NCBI RefSeq assembly: GCF_023715415.1
Contig: NZ_JAMBOB010000002.1
Location: 434,001-498,000, forward strand
Direction: 5' to 3'
Origin: Neobacillus niacini
Lineage (GTDB): Bacteria; Bacillota; Bacilli; Bacillales; Cytobacillaceae
Length of the DNA: 64,000 nucleotides
Part shown: piece by piece, positions 9,379 through 17,978 of the stretch
Numbering within the stretch: position 1 is the first letter of the stretch
How the letters are laid out: the number at the start of each line of letters is the position of its first letter
Notes under the pieces: model-generated
Told to the model about the DNA's origin: nothing
What the model saw: only the letters and a program-made list of their open reading frames with translations
The model's database searches: none
Position numbers and translations under genes: made by a program

Positions 9379-9425
9379 CCCCGTAAATGTTAGACACTCT
9401 ACTAACATTTACGGGGTGTTTTTTT
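9379..9425. terminator. Strong bidirectional terminator between convergent genes
   Basis: A perfect 15-bp stem, ccccgtaaatgttag (9379-9393) and ctaacatttacgggg (9402-9416), has an 8-nt loop and T7 after it. It terminates the GDSL gene on the plus strand. The right arm encodes the last residues of the minus-strand kinase gene, so coding sequence and terminator overlap. Confidence 0.9.
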
Positions 9426-10457
9426 ACCATTTTTATCTATCAAATTAGTAGTACATAGCGTAATCAATCTATTCTTATTATCCAAAATCCATTTGCAGCG
9501 TACCGCTGATTTTTGAATATATTCTTTAACGATATCAATGGTGCTAACCTGATCCATATATCGCCCTAGAAAATGAATGAAAACGTCAAGACTTCTAAGT
9601 TGGATGAGGACAGGAACTGCTTCAATTTCGGATTCTGTCAACATTAGAGATTGACCATAACCTGTAAGAAATGCATTAATTTTTGCCCAAGTAATGGTTG
9701 AATCTTCGCTGGGTTGGATGAAGTCTGATAAGCAAACAGCCAGTTCCATTACCCGTAAATCGTTCGTAACAAATTCAAAATCGAGAACAGCTGACACCAC
9801 TCCATCTTCATTGACCAGAATGTTGGATGCGTTTAAATCGCCATGGACCAGCTGATGCGGCAATTGCCTTAATTTAGACGCTTGCTCCATAAAAGAAGAG
9901 AGCTGTTCAAAAATAACGAGTAAATCAGTAGTCTGTTCAGAAAATTCTCCTGGAGGATTTTTGCAAAAAATCAATATATCCTGTAGAGAACAACTAGGAT
10001 GAGTGTTTTCAATCTCATAATACGGTCTGTAGGCAGGAAGCTGATCGATTTGAACATGTGCGAGCGAAGCTGACAATTGACCAGCAGTTCTCCCAAAAGA
10101 ATGAATTTCTGTCAATTTATTAAGTGTAGGATTTACACCATCCAAGTACCGAAATAAACCAGCAATCTTTCCATCCCTGGTTTTTACAATTGTTTTTCCA
10201 TCACATGAACGAACAGGCTGGGGTATTGAAAAAGTTAGAGGCATATCCGCTAGCGCGTCAAGAAGTACATGCTCATATTTTACCTTATCTTCATCTTGAT
10301 GGGTTTCATAGATGCGGAGTACATATTGCTCATCATCAACAGTAACAAATCGTGTGGTATTGTTTGCACCACTTTGCCCAACCCGTGTCTCCCAACTGCC
10401 TGCGGGAAAGAATTGAGCAAGTATTTCATCTATGTATATATTCTTTTGTAACATCAT
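9402..10457 (-). CDS. Phosphotransferase enzyme family (APH/homoserine kinase type II fold)
   Basis: A 351-residue protein with the aminoglycoside-phosphotransferase/choline-kinase fold. The N-lobe has RFVTVDDEQYVLRIYETH (ATP-lysine equivalent region). The C-lobe has the Brenner motif LVHGDLNASNILVNEDG, with catalytic Asp and Asn, followed by AVLDFEF, the metal-binding Asp. The family phosphorylates small molecules such as homoserine, amino sugars, choline or antibiotics. I place the start at the double ATG 10457/10454 preceded by aaagga; frame extension upstream reads through repeat DNA. Its last codons lie inside a terminator stem, suggesting the 3' end has been altered. No substrate can be assigned. 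Confidence 0.8.
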   Translation of the reverse strand: MMLQKNIYIDEILAQFFPAGSWETRVGQSGANNTTRFVTVDDEQYVLRIYETHQDEDKVKYEHVLLDALADMPLTFSIPQPVRSCDGKTIVKTRDGKIAGLFRYLDGVNPTLNKLTEIHSFGRTAGQLSASLAHVQIDQLPAYRPYYEIENTHPSCSLQDILIFCKNPPGEFSEQTTDLLVIFEQLSSFMEQASKLRQLPHQLVHGDLNASNILVNEDGVVSAVLDFEFVTNDLRVMELAVCLSDFIQPSEDSTITWAKINAFLTGYGQSLMLTESEIEAVPVLIQLRSLDVFIHFLGRYMDQVSTIDIVKEYIQKSAVRCKWILDNKNRLITLCTTNLIDKNGKKTPRKC

Positions 10458-10514
10458 AATCAGTAGTCCTTTGCATTTTTTGTATGTATCTGATGGGATA
10501 TTGGAAGGTCTTAT

Positions 10515-10556
10515 AGACAAAAGACCGGAAGAACTGTCCCCATGTCCTCCCCATTT
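10515..10556. repeat. Dispersed REP-like repeat, inverted half copy
   Basis: On the minus strand this reads ggacatggggacagttcttcc, an inverted and diverged form of the gggacggttct word. It sits between the kinase and N-acetyltransferase genes. Confidence 0.5.
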
Positions 10557-10558
10557 CC

Positions 10559-11335
10559 TCAAAGATTAAAATATTTTTTTCTTATTTCTTTGAATCGTTT
10601 TTCATTAATACTTTCCTTGCTCAATGCTCCATCAACCCATTCTGTAAATGTAGTGTCTGTTAATGTAATGTTCCCTTTGTCTGTTACTTTAGTGATCAAT
10701 GGCTTCTTATTAAATATAGATTCAGGATGTTCAATGATAATTCTTTGGACCTCGTTTAATTCAGTTATATCTTGAATTTCCTTTTTAGAATTAAAAGCAT
10801 ATCCTATCTTCCAGTTTTCGTCTTTATGATTCAATTTCATGTACAAAATATAATCCCCATGTTCACTTCCTACACAATCCACTCTGAATTCGCCATTACT
10901 AGAAACAACCGTCTCTCCGCTTAACGGAACAGGCTTTAATGGTAAGAACCCTCCAAAACCCGTATCAACAAGATAGGCCTGCCCGTTATGGGTAATAAGA
11001 TTAATCACATGGGTATTTCCAGTCGCACTCCATTGTTGATTCATTTGATTATAAGTTACTCCTCGGATTAAGGTTGGGTTAAAACCATTTTCACTTAAGA
11101 AAATATAGAGAATTGAATTTAGTTCGTAACAAAGTCCTCCTTCGTTTTTTTCTAGTATTTTATCAGTTATATTCTCTTTTGTAATTTCCTTCGTTCTTTT
11201 TTCAATAATACATAAATTCTCAAACGGAATGGACTTGGCCGTCTTTTCAAGAACCATATCTAAGTTTTGAAACGTAATCATTTCATTTTGCGGGATCCCT
11301 ATTCTATTACGAAAAAGTAAGTTAAAGTCACTCAT
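10559..11335 (-). CDS. nat: Arylamine N-acetyltransferase
   Basis: A 258-residue NAT-family enzyme that transfers acetyl from acetyl-CoA to arylamines or hydrazines through a cysteine intermediate. The catalytic triad is visible: Cys69 in EGGLCYELN, His109 in GNTHVINL and Asp124 in LVDTGFGG. The length is slightly under the usual 270-280 because the C-terminal region is short. The B. subtilis homologue is of the YvcN type. Upstream on the minus strand ggaggttcggtga precedes the ATG. The role in the cell is unclear; xenobiotic detoxification is plausible. It is followed, after about 100 bp of repeat-bearing DNA, by the co-oriented kinase gene. Confidence 0.9.
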   Translation of the reverse strand: MSDFNLLFRNRIGIPQNEMITFQNLDMVLEKTAKSIPFENLCIIEKRTKEITKENITDKILEKNEGGLCYELNSILYIFLSENGFNPTLIRGVTYNQMNQQWSATGNTHVINLITHNGQAYLVDTGFGGFLPLKPVPLSGETVVSSNGEFRVDCVGSEHGDYILYMKLNHKDENWKIGYAFNSKKEIQDITELNEVQRIIIEHPESIFNKKPLITKVTDKGNITLTDTTFTEWVDGALSKESINEKRFKEIRKKYFNL

Positions 11336-11613
11336 TCACCGAACCTCCTTAATACAATCCTATTTATATGATAGCAAAATGCTCAAGGTAACCCAAATAA
11401 GTATGAGCAAGGATTACGTGAAGGATCAATATCATTTTTCCTCACTCTATAACCTAGAATGAGGTTTACTATCTTATTAGATGTTGTCACTAGTAAAATT
11501 CATTTCTATTAAAAATGATGAAAATCACCTAATTCAAACGTACAAGCTACTTTTGGTAGTCTCGCATCTACTATTATGTAAGAGAAATTTATATGAAAGT
11601 AGGTGTTATATAA

Positions 11614-12549
11614 ATGCCAGTAGTTTCTATTGTTAGTATTTTTACTAGAGGTGCTAGATCAAGTGAAACTCCTGAACTACGAAACGCTAGGGTGCAAGGC
11701 GATATTCAAAGAGCAAATGAAGTTTGGGGGACAGGGAACCCACCCGGTGTGGCTTGTGGTATAACGTTTGTTTCACACAGTCTCATTTATCGCCCGGAGG
11801 TAACAATTAATGCGTCTACCGTTACGAGTTCAGCAGACCCAAGAATTATGCAGGTAATCGATGAGGCAAGAGCCGCAACAAATTTCGCTACAGCGATTTA
11901 TGTCGTTTATTTAAGTGGTGAAACCTTTAACGGAGGACATGTAGGAAATGCAGGTCCAGTGGTCGACAACGTAACGAACACAAATCTTTATAGTATCTAT
12001 GGACGTTGCTCATTAAGTGATGGTGCATTCGAAACATATTTGCTTGCTCATGAAGTCGGTCATATATTATTCTATCGTATTCTGAGTCTAAACCCTATCG
12101 TCTCTACAATTAATGACCCTTCAAACCCTGGTGATGATCATAACAATGATCCTCAAAATATCATGTTCCCTTTTGTTCCTGCAATGAATCCCTACATCAA
12201 TGGTGGACAATGTACTGTAGCTCGTCAAAATAGAATTATTTTGGAAAATGCACAATTTACAGGTGTTAACCAAGGTACTGCATTAATAGGTACCGGCAGC
12301 GGATTTGCAACACAAAATCAGTTCAATTCCATGGAGGATAATGAATCAATTGACAATTTCGAGTCAGGTAATCAATGCAGCTGTAATAACCCACAACACC
12401 ATCACAGCAACTCAAAAATCGTCAAAAAACTCAATGAAATAATAGATAGTTGGATTGAAGATATGGGTCCTGAAAGACCTCAAATATATCCAAAACCACC
12501 TCAAATATATCCAAAACCACCAAAGAAGAAAAAAAAGGATAGTAAATAA
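11614..12549 (+). CDS. Putative zinc metalloprotease-like protein with HEVGH motif and proline/lysine tail
   Basis: I do not recognise a named family. The product has 311 residues and no signal peptide. It contains LLAHEVGHILF (H146, E147, H150), a zincin signature, followed by DPSNPGDDHNNDPQNIMFP, where a third ligand (D175 or H176) and a methionine like a Met-turn could lie. A His/Cys-rich segment (CSCNNPQHHH) sits near residue 265. The C-terminus carries two exact copies of PQIYPKP and then a lysine run. The ATG is preceded by gtaggtgtt. It is monocistronic with its own terminator. A cytoplasmic, spore-located or non-classically exported protease are all possible. Confidence 0.6.
   Translation: MPVVSIVSIFTRGARSSETPELRNARVQGDIQRANEVWGTGNPPGVACGITFVSHSLIYRPEVTINASTVTSSADPRIMQVIDEARAATNFATAIYVVYLSGETFNGGHVGNAGPVVDNVTNTNLYSIYGRCSLSDGAFETYLLAHEVGHILFYRILSLNPIVSTINDPSNPGDDHNNDPQNIMFPFVPAMNPYINGGQCTVARQNRIILENAQFTGVNQGTALIGTGSGFATQNQFNSMEDNESIDNFESGNQCSCNNPQHHHSNSKIVKKLNEIIDSWIEDMGPERPQIYPKPPQIYPKPPKKKKKDSK
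12478..12522 (+). repeat. Tandem 21-bp coding repeat
   Basis: Two direct copies of a 21-bp unit (cctcaaatatatccaaaacca and its repeat) encode PQIYPKP twice at the end of the HEVGH protein. The copies are identical at the DNA level, which indicates a recent duplication. Confidence 0.85.
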
Positions 12550-12578
12550 TACTCCTTGCTAATAAAGATGAGGAAAAG

Positions 12579-12615
12579 GGAGCCAGTGACTTGTTAAGTG
12601 ACTGGCTCCTTTTTC
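12579..12615 (+). terminator. Terminator after the HEVGH gene
   Basis: ggagccagtgactt (12579-12592) pairs with aagtgactggctcc (12596-12609), one mismatch, followed by T5. Confidence 0.85.
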
Positions 12616-12692
12616 ATGTGTGGAAGAGGAAAACAAAATATAAATTACCATTGTTAATTGATAATCATGATAGTGTCGGAATAAACATTAAT

Positions 12693-12762
12693 TGTGACCA
12701 CAGGGACGGTTCTCGTGGACATTAGTTAAACAAATAAAGACCAAAAAAACGTCCCACTAGAC
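12693..12762. repeat. Dispersed REP-like repeat upstream of the MobA-like gene
   Basis: The segment begins gaccacagggacggttctcg, continues tggacattag, and after a spacer ends aacgtcccactag. It matches the arrangement of the fullest copy at 49674-49752 but its right arm is degraded. Confidence 0.7.
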
Positions 12763-12784
12763 CTAATGGACTGAGGTGATAAAA

Positions 12785-13369
12785 ATGGAAGCAATCGTCT
12801 TGGCTGCTGGATATTCAAGGCGAGCAAATGCATTTAAAATGACTTTGCCATTGGGGAAAATGTCTGTGCTGGAGCAAACGATTTCTAAATTCGAAGGGAT
12901 ATGCAACAGAGTCATTGTCGTTGCGGGGTATCAACAGGAACTCATCCAAGAGGAAATTAGGGTAATTAACAATAAAAAAGCCTATTCCTTTGAGATAAAG
13001 TTTGTTTATAATGAAAATTTTAACCTGGGAATGTTTAGTTCCATCCAAAAAGGATGTACAGAAGTAGATGCCAAAGCCTTCTTTATAACACCCGGAGATT
13101 GTCCGCTTGTTAAAAAAGAGACTCTGCAGCTACTGGCGGAACACAATGGGAATATAGTGATTCCAAGTTTTAAATATAATGGTGGTCATCCCATTAAATT
13201 ATCCTGCGAATTAAAACAAAAAATTCTCGAAACCAATCCAGAAAGTAATTTGCGCATGGTCCTCAATGGTTACGAAAAGGAATACATCAATGTGGATGAC
13301 CCAGGAGTACTCATGGATGTTGATACGGAGGAGGATTATCAAAAAGCCATTGCGACCGTAGGACCGTAG
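12785..13369 (+). CDS. MobA-like nucleotidyltransferase (PucB/MocA type molybdenum cofactor maturation)
   Basis: A 194-residue GT-A-like NTP transferase. It starts with the signature MEAIVLAAGYSRRANAFK, a variant of LAAGxSxRMGxxK, then VIVVAGYQQ, ITPGDCPLV (metal-binding Asp) and GGHPIKLS. Proteins of this type attach CMP or GMP to molybdopterin for molybdenum hydroxylases; B. subtilis PucB is the parallel. Start ATG 12785 follows gaggtgat. The Mo, Fe-S and FAD subunits and XdhC follow on the same strand, fixing its role as a maturation factor. Its last codons lie inside a dispersed repeat (gaccgtaggaccgtaggg), so the natural C-terminus may have been replaced. Confidence 0.85.
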   Translation: MEAIVLAAGYSRRANAFKMTLPLGKMSVLEQTISKFEGICNRVIVVAGYQQELIQEEIRVINNKKAYSFEIKFVYNENFNLGMFSSIQKGCTEVDAKAFFITPGDCPLVKKETLQLLAEHNGNIVIPSFKYNGGHPIKLSCELKQKILETNPESNLRMVLNGYEKEYINVDDPGVLMDVDTEEDYQKAIATVGP

Positions 13370-13434
13370 GGACGATTCTCATGGTCCACTTTAGTCAATA
13401 AAAAGAGACCGCGAGAACCGTCTCCATGATCATA
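13352..13434. repeat. Dispersed REP-like repeat overlapping the end of the MobA-like gene
   Basis: It contains gggacgattctcatggtcc (13369 onward), a spacer, and gagaaccgtctccatgatc near 13412-13430. The two can pair as a hairpin (gggacgattct with agaaccgtctcc). The first 18 bases are coding and supply the end of the upstream protein. Confidence 0.7.
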
Positions 13435-13504
13435 AATCATCATTTTGATTTATAAGATTGTAGGAAGAGGTTTATATAAAAATGAGTCGAAGGGTGTTGT
13501 TGGC

Positions 13505-15667
13505 ATGAATCTTAAGGACATTAGCACCTCAGTGCCCAGAAAGGACCATAAGGGTAAGGTATCGGGCCAGTTGCCCTATATTAGTGATGTGAAGGTAGAA
13601 AATATGGTGTATGGTGTTTTGTTTCGTTCGCCGATTGCATATGGGAAAATCAAATCCATTCAATTACCTGACCTCCCGGAAGGATATGAAGCGGTTGGGG
13701 CTGAGCATATCCCCGGTCCGAACTATGTCAAAATTATAAAAGAAGATCAGCCCATTTTTGCCAATGAGTGGGTCAATTATATTGGAGAACCGATTCTCAT
13801 GCTTGTTGGGGAAAATCTAGATGTCCTGTACCGTTTGTTAGATGAAGTGAAGATTGAATTTGAAGAACATCAGGCTATCTATACCTTAGAGGAAGCCATT
13901 AAGCAAAAATCAGCACCTGGGGTTAATATGGCAAACTATGAATTTGGAGAAAGCTTGGACACCATTACTTCGATTGAGCTAAAAGCCCATCAAATCATTG
14001 AAGAAGAATATGATACAGGTTATCAGGAACATGTCTACCTTGAGCCACAAGGGATGCTCGCCATTTACAAGGAGGATGAAATCGTCGTCCAGGGGTCGAT
14101 GCAATGTCTATATTATATAAAAAATGCATTGGTAAACGCTTTAGACTGTGGTGATGATGATGTCAGAGTGGTTCAAAGCCCTACCGGCGGAGGATTTGGC
14201 GGCAAAGAAGAATTTCCTTCGATGATGGCGTGTCACGTAGCTGTAGCCGCAAAAGCAGTAAAAAAGTCAGTAATGCTCGTGTTTGACCGTTCTGAGGATA
14301 TGGTGGTGACCACAAAAAGGCATCCAGCCAAACTCAAGTATCGAACGGCCATAGATAGAGAAGGTAACATTTTGAGCATGTGTATAGAGATTTTTCTAGA
14401 TGGCGGAGCGAATGTAGGTTTGAGCTCAGTCGTGCTGCAGCGTGCCTTATTAAACAGTGCTGGTGTGTATAAAATTCCACATTTTCATGCAAAAGGCTAT
14501 GTTTTAAAAACCAATACTGTTCCGAATGGTGCCTTCAGAGGCTTCGGAGCACCTCAAAGCTTCGCTGGAATTGAAAGTCATATTGGTCATCTTAGCAAAC
14601 TAGCAAACAATGACCCGCTGGAATATAAAAGAAAATACCTTGTTAAACAAGGAGACCCCACGATTACAAAAGGGAATTTCCGTGATCCCATCTTAATGGA
14701 AGATATGATTGAAGTTTTGCTAAAAAGCTCCAATTACAAAAAGAAAAAACAGAAATACCACCAGCTCAATCAACAAAATCAGCGTTATAAAAAAGGCATC
14801 GGTACATCATTGTTCCTCCATGGCTGTGGATTTACAGGCAGCGGGGAAAGAGATCATATTAAAGCAAAGGTGAAGCTGGCTAAATCAAAAGACGACCAGG
14901 TGTCACTTAAAATATCAAATTCTGATATGGGACAAGGCATTTTGACAACGCTGAGTAAAATTGTCGCCAAAGAACTAGACCTCCCATTAGAGAATGTTCT
15001 GTATCCATATCCCGATACAAAAGAGGTTCCAGACTCCGGTCCGACTGTTGCCTCCAGAACGACAATGATAGTTGGAAAATTACTTGAACGGGCTGCAAAA
15101 AAACTGAAAGCTCAGTGGCAGACTGGGGTGGAACAAGAAGTAACAGAGGACTACGTTCATCGGGAAATGATTCCCTGGAACGAAAAAACCTTTACGGGAG
15201 ATGCCTACCCTGCATATTCATGGGGCGTGAATATCGTTGAAGTGGAAGTGGATACGTTAACAGGAAATATAAAGCTCGAAAAGGTATTCGCCAATTATGA
15301 AGTAGGGAAGGTCATTGATGACCGGGTTATGAAAGGCCAAATTGACGGTGGTTTAGCACAAGGATTAGCATATGGTTATCTAGAAAAGATGACGTCAAAA
15401 GAAGGGAAAATCCAACAAAAAAGTATAACCGATTATGGCCCTCCCACTTCATTAGATGTTGTTTCAATCCAAAGCAAGGTGTTTGATAATCCCTATGCCG
15501 ATGGTCCGTACGGGGCGAAGGGAGCAGGTGAATTAACACTAATTGGCGGCGCCCCAGCAGTCCAAGCGGCGATTGAGGATGCATTGCAAATTCCTTTTCA
15601 GCAAATACCGATTACACCAGAAGTCATAATAGAAAGTCTTTATGTGAGAGAAGGTGAACAGGGTTGA
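13505..15667 (+). CDS. Xanthine dehydrogenase family, molybdenum-binding subunit (PucD-like)
   Basis: The catalytic subunit of a molybdenum hydroxylase, 720 residues. It has the two typical halves: the a/b hammerhead region at the start (KDHKGKVSGQLPYISDV), then PTGGGFGGKEEFPS, the cofactor-loop signature, GAFRGFGAPQ, and near the C-terminus GPYGAKGAGELTLIG with the catalytic glutamate. Such subunits hydroxylate purines or other N-heterocycles and aldehydes. Gene context (MobA-like, Fe-S, FAD, XdhC) matches the B. subtilis puc xanthine dehydrogenase, although the substrate is not proven. ATG 13505 is preceded by gaaggg only at long spacing. An in-frame TTG at 13445 has no ribosome site. A 9-codon frame ends exactly over the start. 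Confidence 0.85.
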   Translation: MNLKDISTSVPRKDHKGKVSGQLPYISDVKVENMVYGVLFRSPIAYGKIKSIQLPDLPEGYEAVGAEHIPGPNYVKIIKEDQPIFANEWVNYIGEPILMLVGENLDVLYRLLDEVKIEFEEHQAIYTLEEAIKQKSAPGVNMANYEFGESLDTITSIELKAHQIIEEEYDTGYQEHVYLEPQGMLAIYKEDEIVVQGSMQCLYYIKNALVNALDCGDDDVRVVQSPTGGGFGGKEEFPSMMACHVAVAAKAVKKSVMLVFDRSEDMVVTTKRHPAKLKYRTAIDREGNILSMCIEIFLDGGANVGLSSVVLQRALLNSAGVYKIPHFHAKGYVLKTNTVPNGAFRGFGAPQSFAGIESHIGHLSKLANNDPLEYKRKYLVKQGDPTITKGNFRDPILMEDMIEVLLKSSNYKKKKQKYHQLNQQNQRYKKGIGTSLFLHGCGFTGSGERDHIKAKVKLAKSKDDQVSLKISNSDMGQGILTTLSKIVAKELDLPLENVLYPYPDTKEVPDSGPTVASRTTMIVGKLLERAAKKLKAQWQTGVEQEVTEDYVHREMIPWNEKTFTGDAYPAYSWGVNIVEVEVDTLTGNIKLEKVFANYEVGKVIDDRVMKGQIDGGLAQGLAYGYLEKMTSKEGKIQQKSITDYGPPTSLDVVSIQSKVFDNPYADGPYGAKGAGELTLIGGAPAVQAAIEDALQIPFQQIPITPEVIIESLYVREGEQG

Positions 15668-16140
15668 TTAAATTTACCCTGAATGGAAAAACAATCGAAA
15701 CAGACGCCCCCGCCACAGTGAGATTGCTAGATTTTATAAGAGAGGAACAACTGTTAATTGGAACGAAGGAAGGCTGTGGGGAAGGAGAATGCGGTGCCTG
15801 CAGTGTGTTTGTAAATAACCTCCTGCAAAACAGCTGTCTGATTCCAATTGGATCCATTGAGGGAGCCGATGTTGTTACCATAGAAGGAATTATGGAAAGT
15901 GAACAATTTAAGAATCTAGATGAGAGCTATAGCCATGCTGGAGGAGTACAATGCGGCTACTGCATTCCAGGGATGGTTATGGCAAGTGCAGCGTTATTAT
16001 CGCAAAACCCACATCCGTCAGAGGCTGAAATTCGTGAAGGGATTTCCGGAAATCTGTGCCGATGTACGGGCTACAACATGATTGTGGATGCAATAAACCT
16101 CGCAGCGAAAAAAGGGGACGGCTTATGGCAGAAAAAATAA
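15664..16140 (+). CDS. Xanthine dehydrogenase family, 2Fe-2S subunit (PucE-like)
   Basis: A 158-residue iron-sulfur subunit. The N-terminal plant-type ferredoxin motif is GCGEGECGACSVFV with a later Cys in NSCLIPIG. The C-terminal four-helix domain has VQCGYCIPGM and NLCRCTGY, the second cluster. It passes electrons from the Mo centre to the FAD subunit. The TTG start overlaps the stop of the Mo subunit gene (gggttgatt), and its end overlaps the FAD subunit by 16 bp, so the three subunits are translationally coupled. Confidence 0.93.
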   Translation: MIKFTLNGKTIETDAPATVRLLDFIREEQLLIGTKEGCGEGECGACSVFVNNLLQNSCLIPIGSIEGADVVTIEGIMESEQFKNLDESYSHAGGVQCGYCIPGMVMASAALLSQNPHPSEAEIREGISGNLCRCTGYNMIVDAINLAAKKGDGLWQKK

Positions 16141-16994
16141 TAGCGTATCGGTTCGATTGTTTAGACCAAACCTTAAGCCAATTGAATAAAGAAAACTGTG
16201 CAATTATTGCCGGTGGTACCGATGTCATGGTCATGTATAAAAGTCGAAGGGGAGTACCTCCGAAAATCCCGAAACCGATTGTTTTTATAGATCATCTCTC
16301 TGAACTGAAAAAGGTATATCAAAACCAAAAGGATCTTCACATCGGAGCCTGCTGTACTTATAGCGAATTACTTGGAAACCCGCTCATTCCTATCGTCTTA
16401 AAGAAAGCAATCAAAACGATTGCGGCACCTGCAATTCGTAACAGAGGGACATTGGGAGGAAATGTTTGCAACGCTTCCCCGGCAGGTGACACACTACCTT
16501 TATTATACGTTTACAACGCAAAACTCTTGCTTCGCTCTGTAAAAGGAGATCGCATCGTACCAATTAGCGATTTTATTCAAGGGGTGCGAAGGATTCAACG
16601 GGAGTCCAATGAAATTCTAGTTGAAATAATCTTGCCGTCCGTACTAGATGATGGCGCACATGTTATTTTTGAAAAAGTAGGCAACCGCAATGCAGATGCC
16701 ATTGCCAAAGTGGGGTTTGCAGGCTATATCAGGTTAAATGGAGATGGAATTGAGGATGTTCGCTTTGCCTTTGGAGCAGTCGGACCGACAATGATTCGTT
16801 CCGTAGCTATTGAAAAAATGCTGCTGGGTAGGACCGTACCTTTAACAGATTCAGACATCGCCCAGGTGGTGGCTGCCTTTGACAAAATCATTAAACCCAT
16901 TGATGATCAGCGCTCGACAGCTTTATACAGAAAAACCGTCGCCTTAAATCTCCTACGTTATTTCCTTAGTATGAAACAATATCAACCTACTTAA
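16125..16994 (+). CDS. Xanthine dehydrogenase family, FAD-binding subunit (PucC-like)
   Basis: A 289-residue FAD subunit of the CoxM/PucC family. It has the FAD-binding loops AIIAGGTDVMV (near residue 28) and IRNRGTLGGNVCNASPAGD (near residue 105), and the C-terminal CO-dehydrogenase flavoprotein domain (FAFGAVGPT). It delivers electrons to NAD+ or another acceptor. ATG 16125 is preceded by ggggacggctt and lies within the 3' end of the Fe-S gene. It is followed after 25 bp by the XdhC gene. Confidence 0.92.
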   Translation: MAEKIIAYRFDCLDQTLSQLNKENCAIIAGGTDVMVMYKSRRGVPPKIPKPIVFIDHLSELKKVYQNQKDLHIGACCTYSELLGNPLIPIVLKKAIKTIAAPAIRNRGTLGGNVCNASPAGDTLPLLYVYNAKLLLRSVKGDRIVPISDFIQGVRRIQRESNEILVEIILPSVLDDGAHVIFEKVGNRNADAIAKVGFAGYIRLNGDGIEDVRFAFGAVGPTMIRSVAIEKMLLGRTVPLTDSDIAQVVAAFDKIIKPIDDQRSTALYRKTVALNLLRYFLSMKQYQPT

Positions 16995-17019
16995 TTTTTA
17001 CAAAAGGGGGGAGCTAGAT

Positions 17020-17814
17020 ATGCTATTAATGGAAAAAGTCGCCTTGCTGAATCGTCAAAATGAAACCTTTGCTCTAGCCATGATAATCGAATCAAAGGGC
17101 TCAACTCCCAGGCATGTGGGAAAAATGATTGTCTACACTGATGGTTCAATTGAAGGTACGGTTGGCGGGGGCTTGGCTGAACACTATATCATTCAAGAAA
17201 GTGTAAAAGCAATTCAACTGTGTAAATCGAAAATTGTTGAATACAAATTGAATAAACATGCAAAAGACGGAATTCAAATGAATTGTGGCGGTACGCTGAG
17301 GGTTTTCATTGAAGTCTATACCAGCCGTCCTGAACTCGTTCTCGCTGGAGCCGGTCATCTGGCAGGTGCGTTATCAAAGCTTGCTGATTCTCTTGAATAT
17401 CCGTATTGCATTGTCGATGATCGCATTGGTTATGCCACTAAGGAACGCTTCCCTAATGCGACGAACCTTTTTATCAACGAGGATATTGGGGAGGCAATGC
17501 TCGCTGCCAACCTAAACGAAAAGTCGTATGTAATCATTGTGACAAAGGATCGCGATGATATTGTCTTAAAAACAGCACTACAATTTCCGATTGCCTATGT
17601 AGGAATGGTTGCCAGCAAGCGAAAAACCATCACCATTTTTGAAAAATTAAAAAGTGAAGGTGTCACAGAAGAACAGCTTGAGCAGGTACATTCTCCAATT
17701 GGACTAGAGATAGGTGCGGAAACAACGGAGGAGATTGCCATTAGTATAATGGGAGAAATCATCAAATTAACCAAAGAAACCAAGCCAGCAAAAATGAAAC
17801 AATTAACTAGGTAG
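17020..17814 (+). CDS. XdhC/CoxI-family molybdenum cofactor insertion protein (PucA-like)
   Basis: A 264-residue accessory protein. The N-terminal XdhC/CoxI domain has IIESKGSTPRHVGKMIV, GTVGGGLAE and MNCGGTL. The C-terminal Rossmann half has LVLAGAGHLAGALSKLA, IVDDR and the GLEIGAETTEEIAISIMGEI ending. The family binds the mature Mo cofactor and inserts it, sulfurated, into the dehydrogenase. ATG 17020 follows aaaggggggag. It closes the five-gene cluster, whose order B-D-E-C-A differs from B. subtilis pucABCDE. Confidence 0.92.
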   Translation: MLLMEKVALLNRQNETFALAMIIESKGSTPRHVGKMIVYTDGSIEGTVGGGLAEHYIIQESVKAIQLCKSKIVEYKLNKHAKDGIQMNCGGTLRVFIEVYTSRPELVLAGAGHLAGALSKLADSLEYPYCIVDDRIGYATKERFPNATNLFINEDIGEAMLAANLNEKSYVIIVTKDRDDIVLKTALQFPIAYVGMVASKRKTITIFEKLKSEGVTEEQLEQVHSPIGLEIGAETTEEIAISIMGEIIKLTKETKPAKMKQLTR

Positions 17815-17826
17815 AATATTCAATGA

Positions 17827-17858
17827 GTGCCTGTCTTAACGGTGACAGGCACCCTTTT
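17827..17858 (+). terminator. Terminator after the xanthine dehydrogenase cluster
   Basis: gtgcctgtc (17827-17835) pairs with gacaggcac (17844-17852), loop ttaacggt, followed by cccttttgt. The stem resembles the one at 4363-4400, so it may be a second recurring hairpin type. Confidence 0.8.
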
Positions 17859-17978
17859 GTAATATATTGTAAAATAAAGCAAAAATAAATTGAACGATAT
17901 GGCTAACGTAGACGTTCTATCTGTAGTTAATAAAATTATCCAATATAAGTATGATAAATAACGAATAAAGGCGATGAA

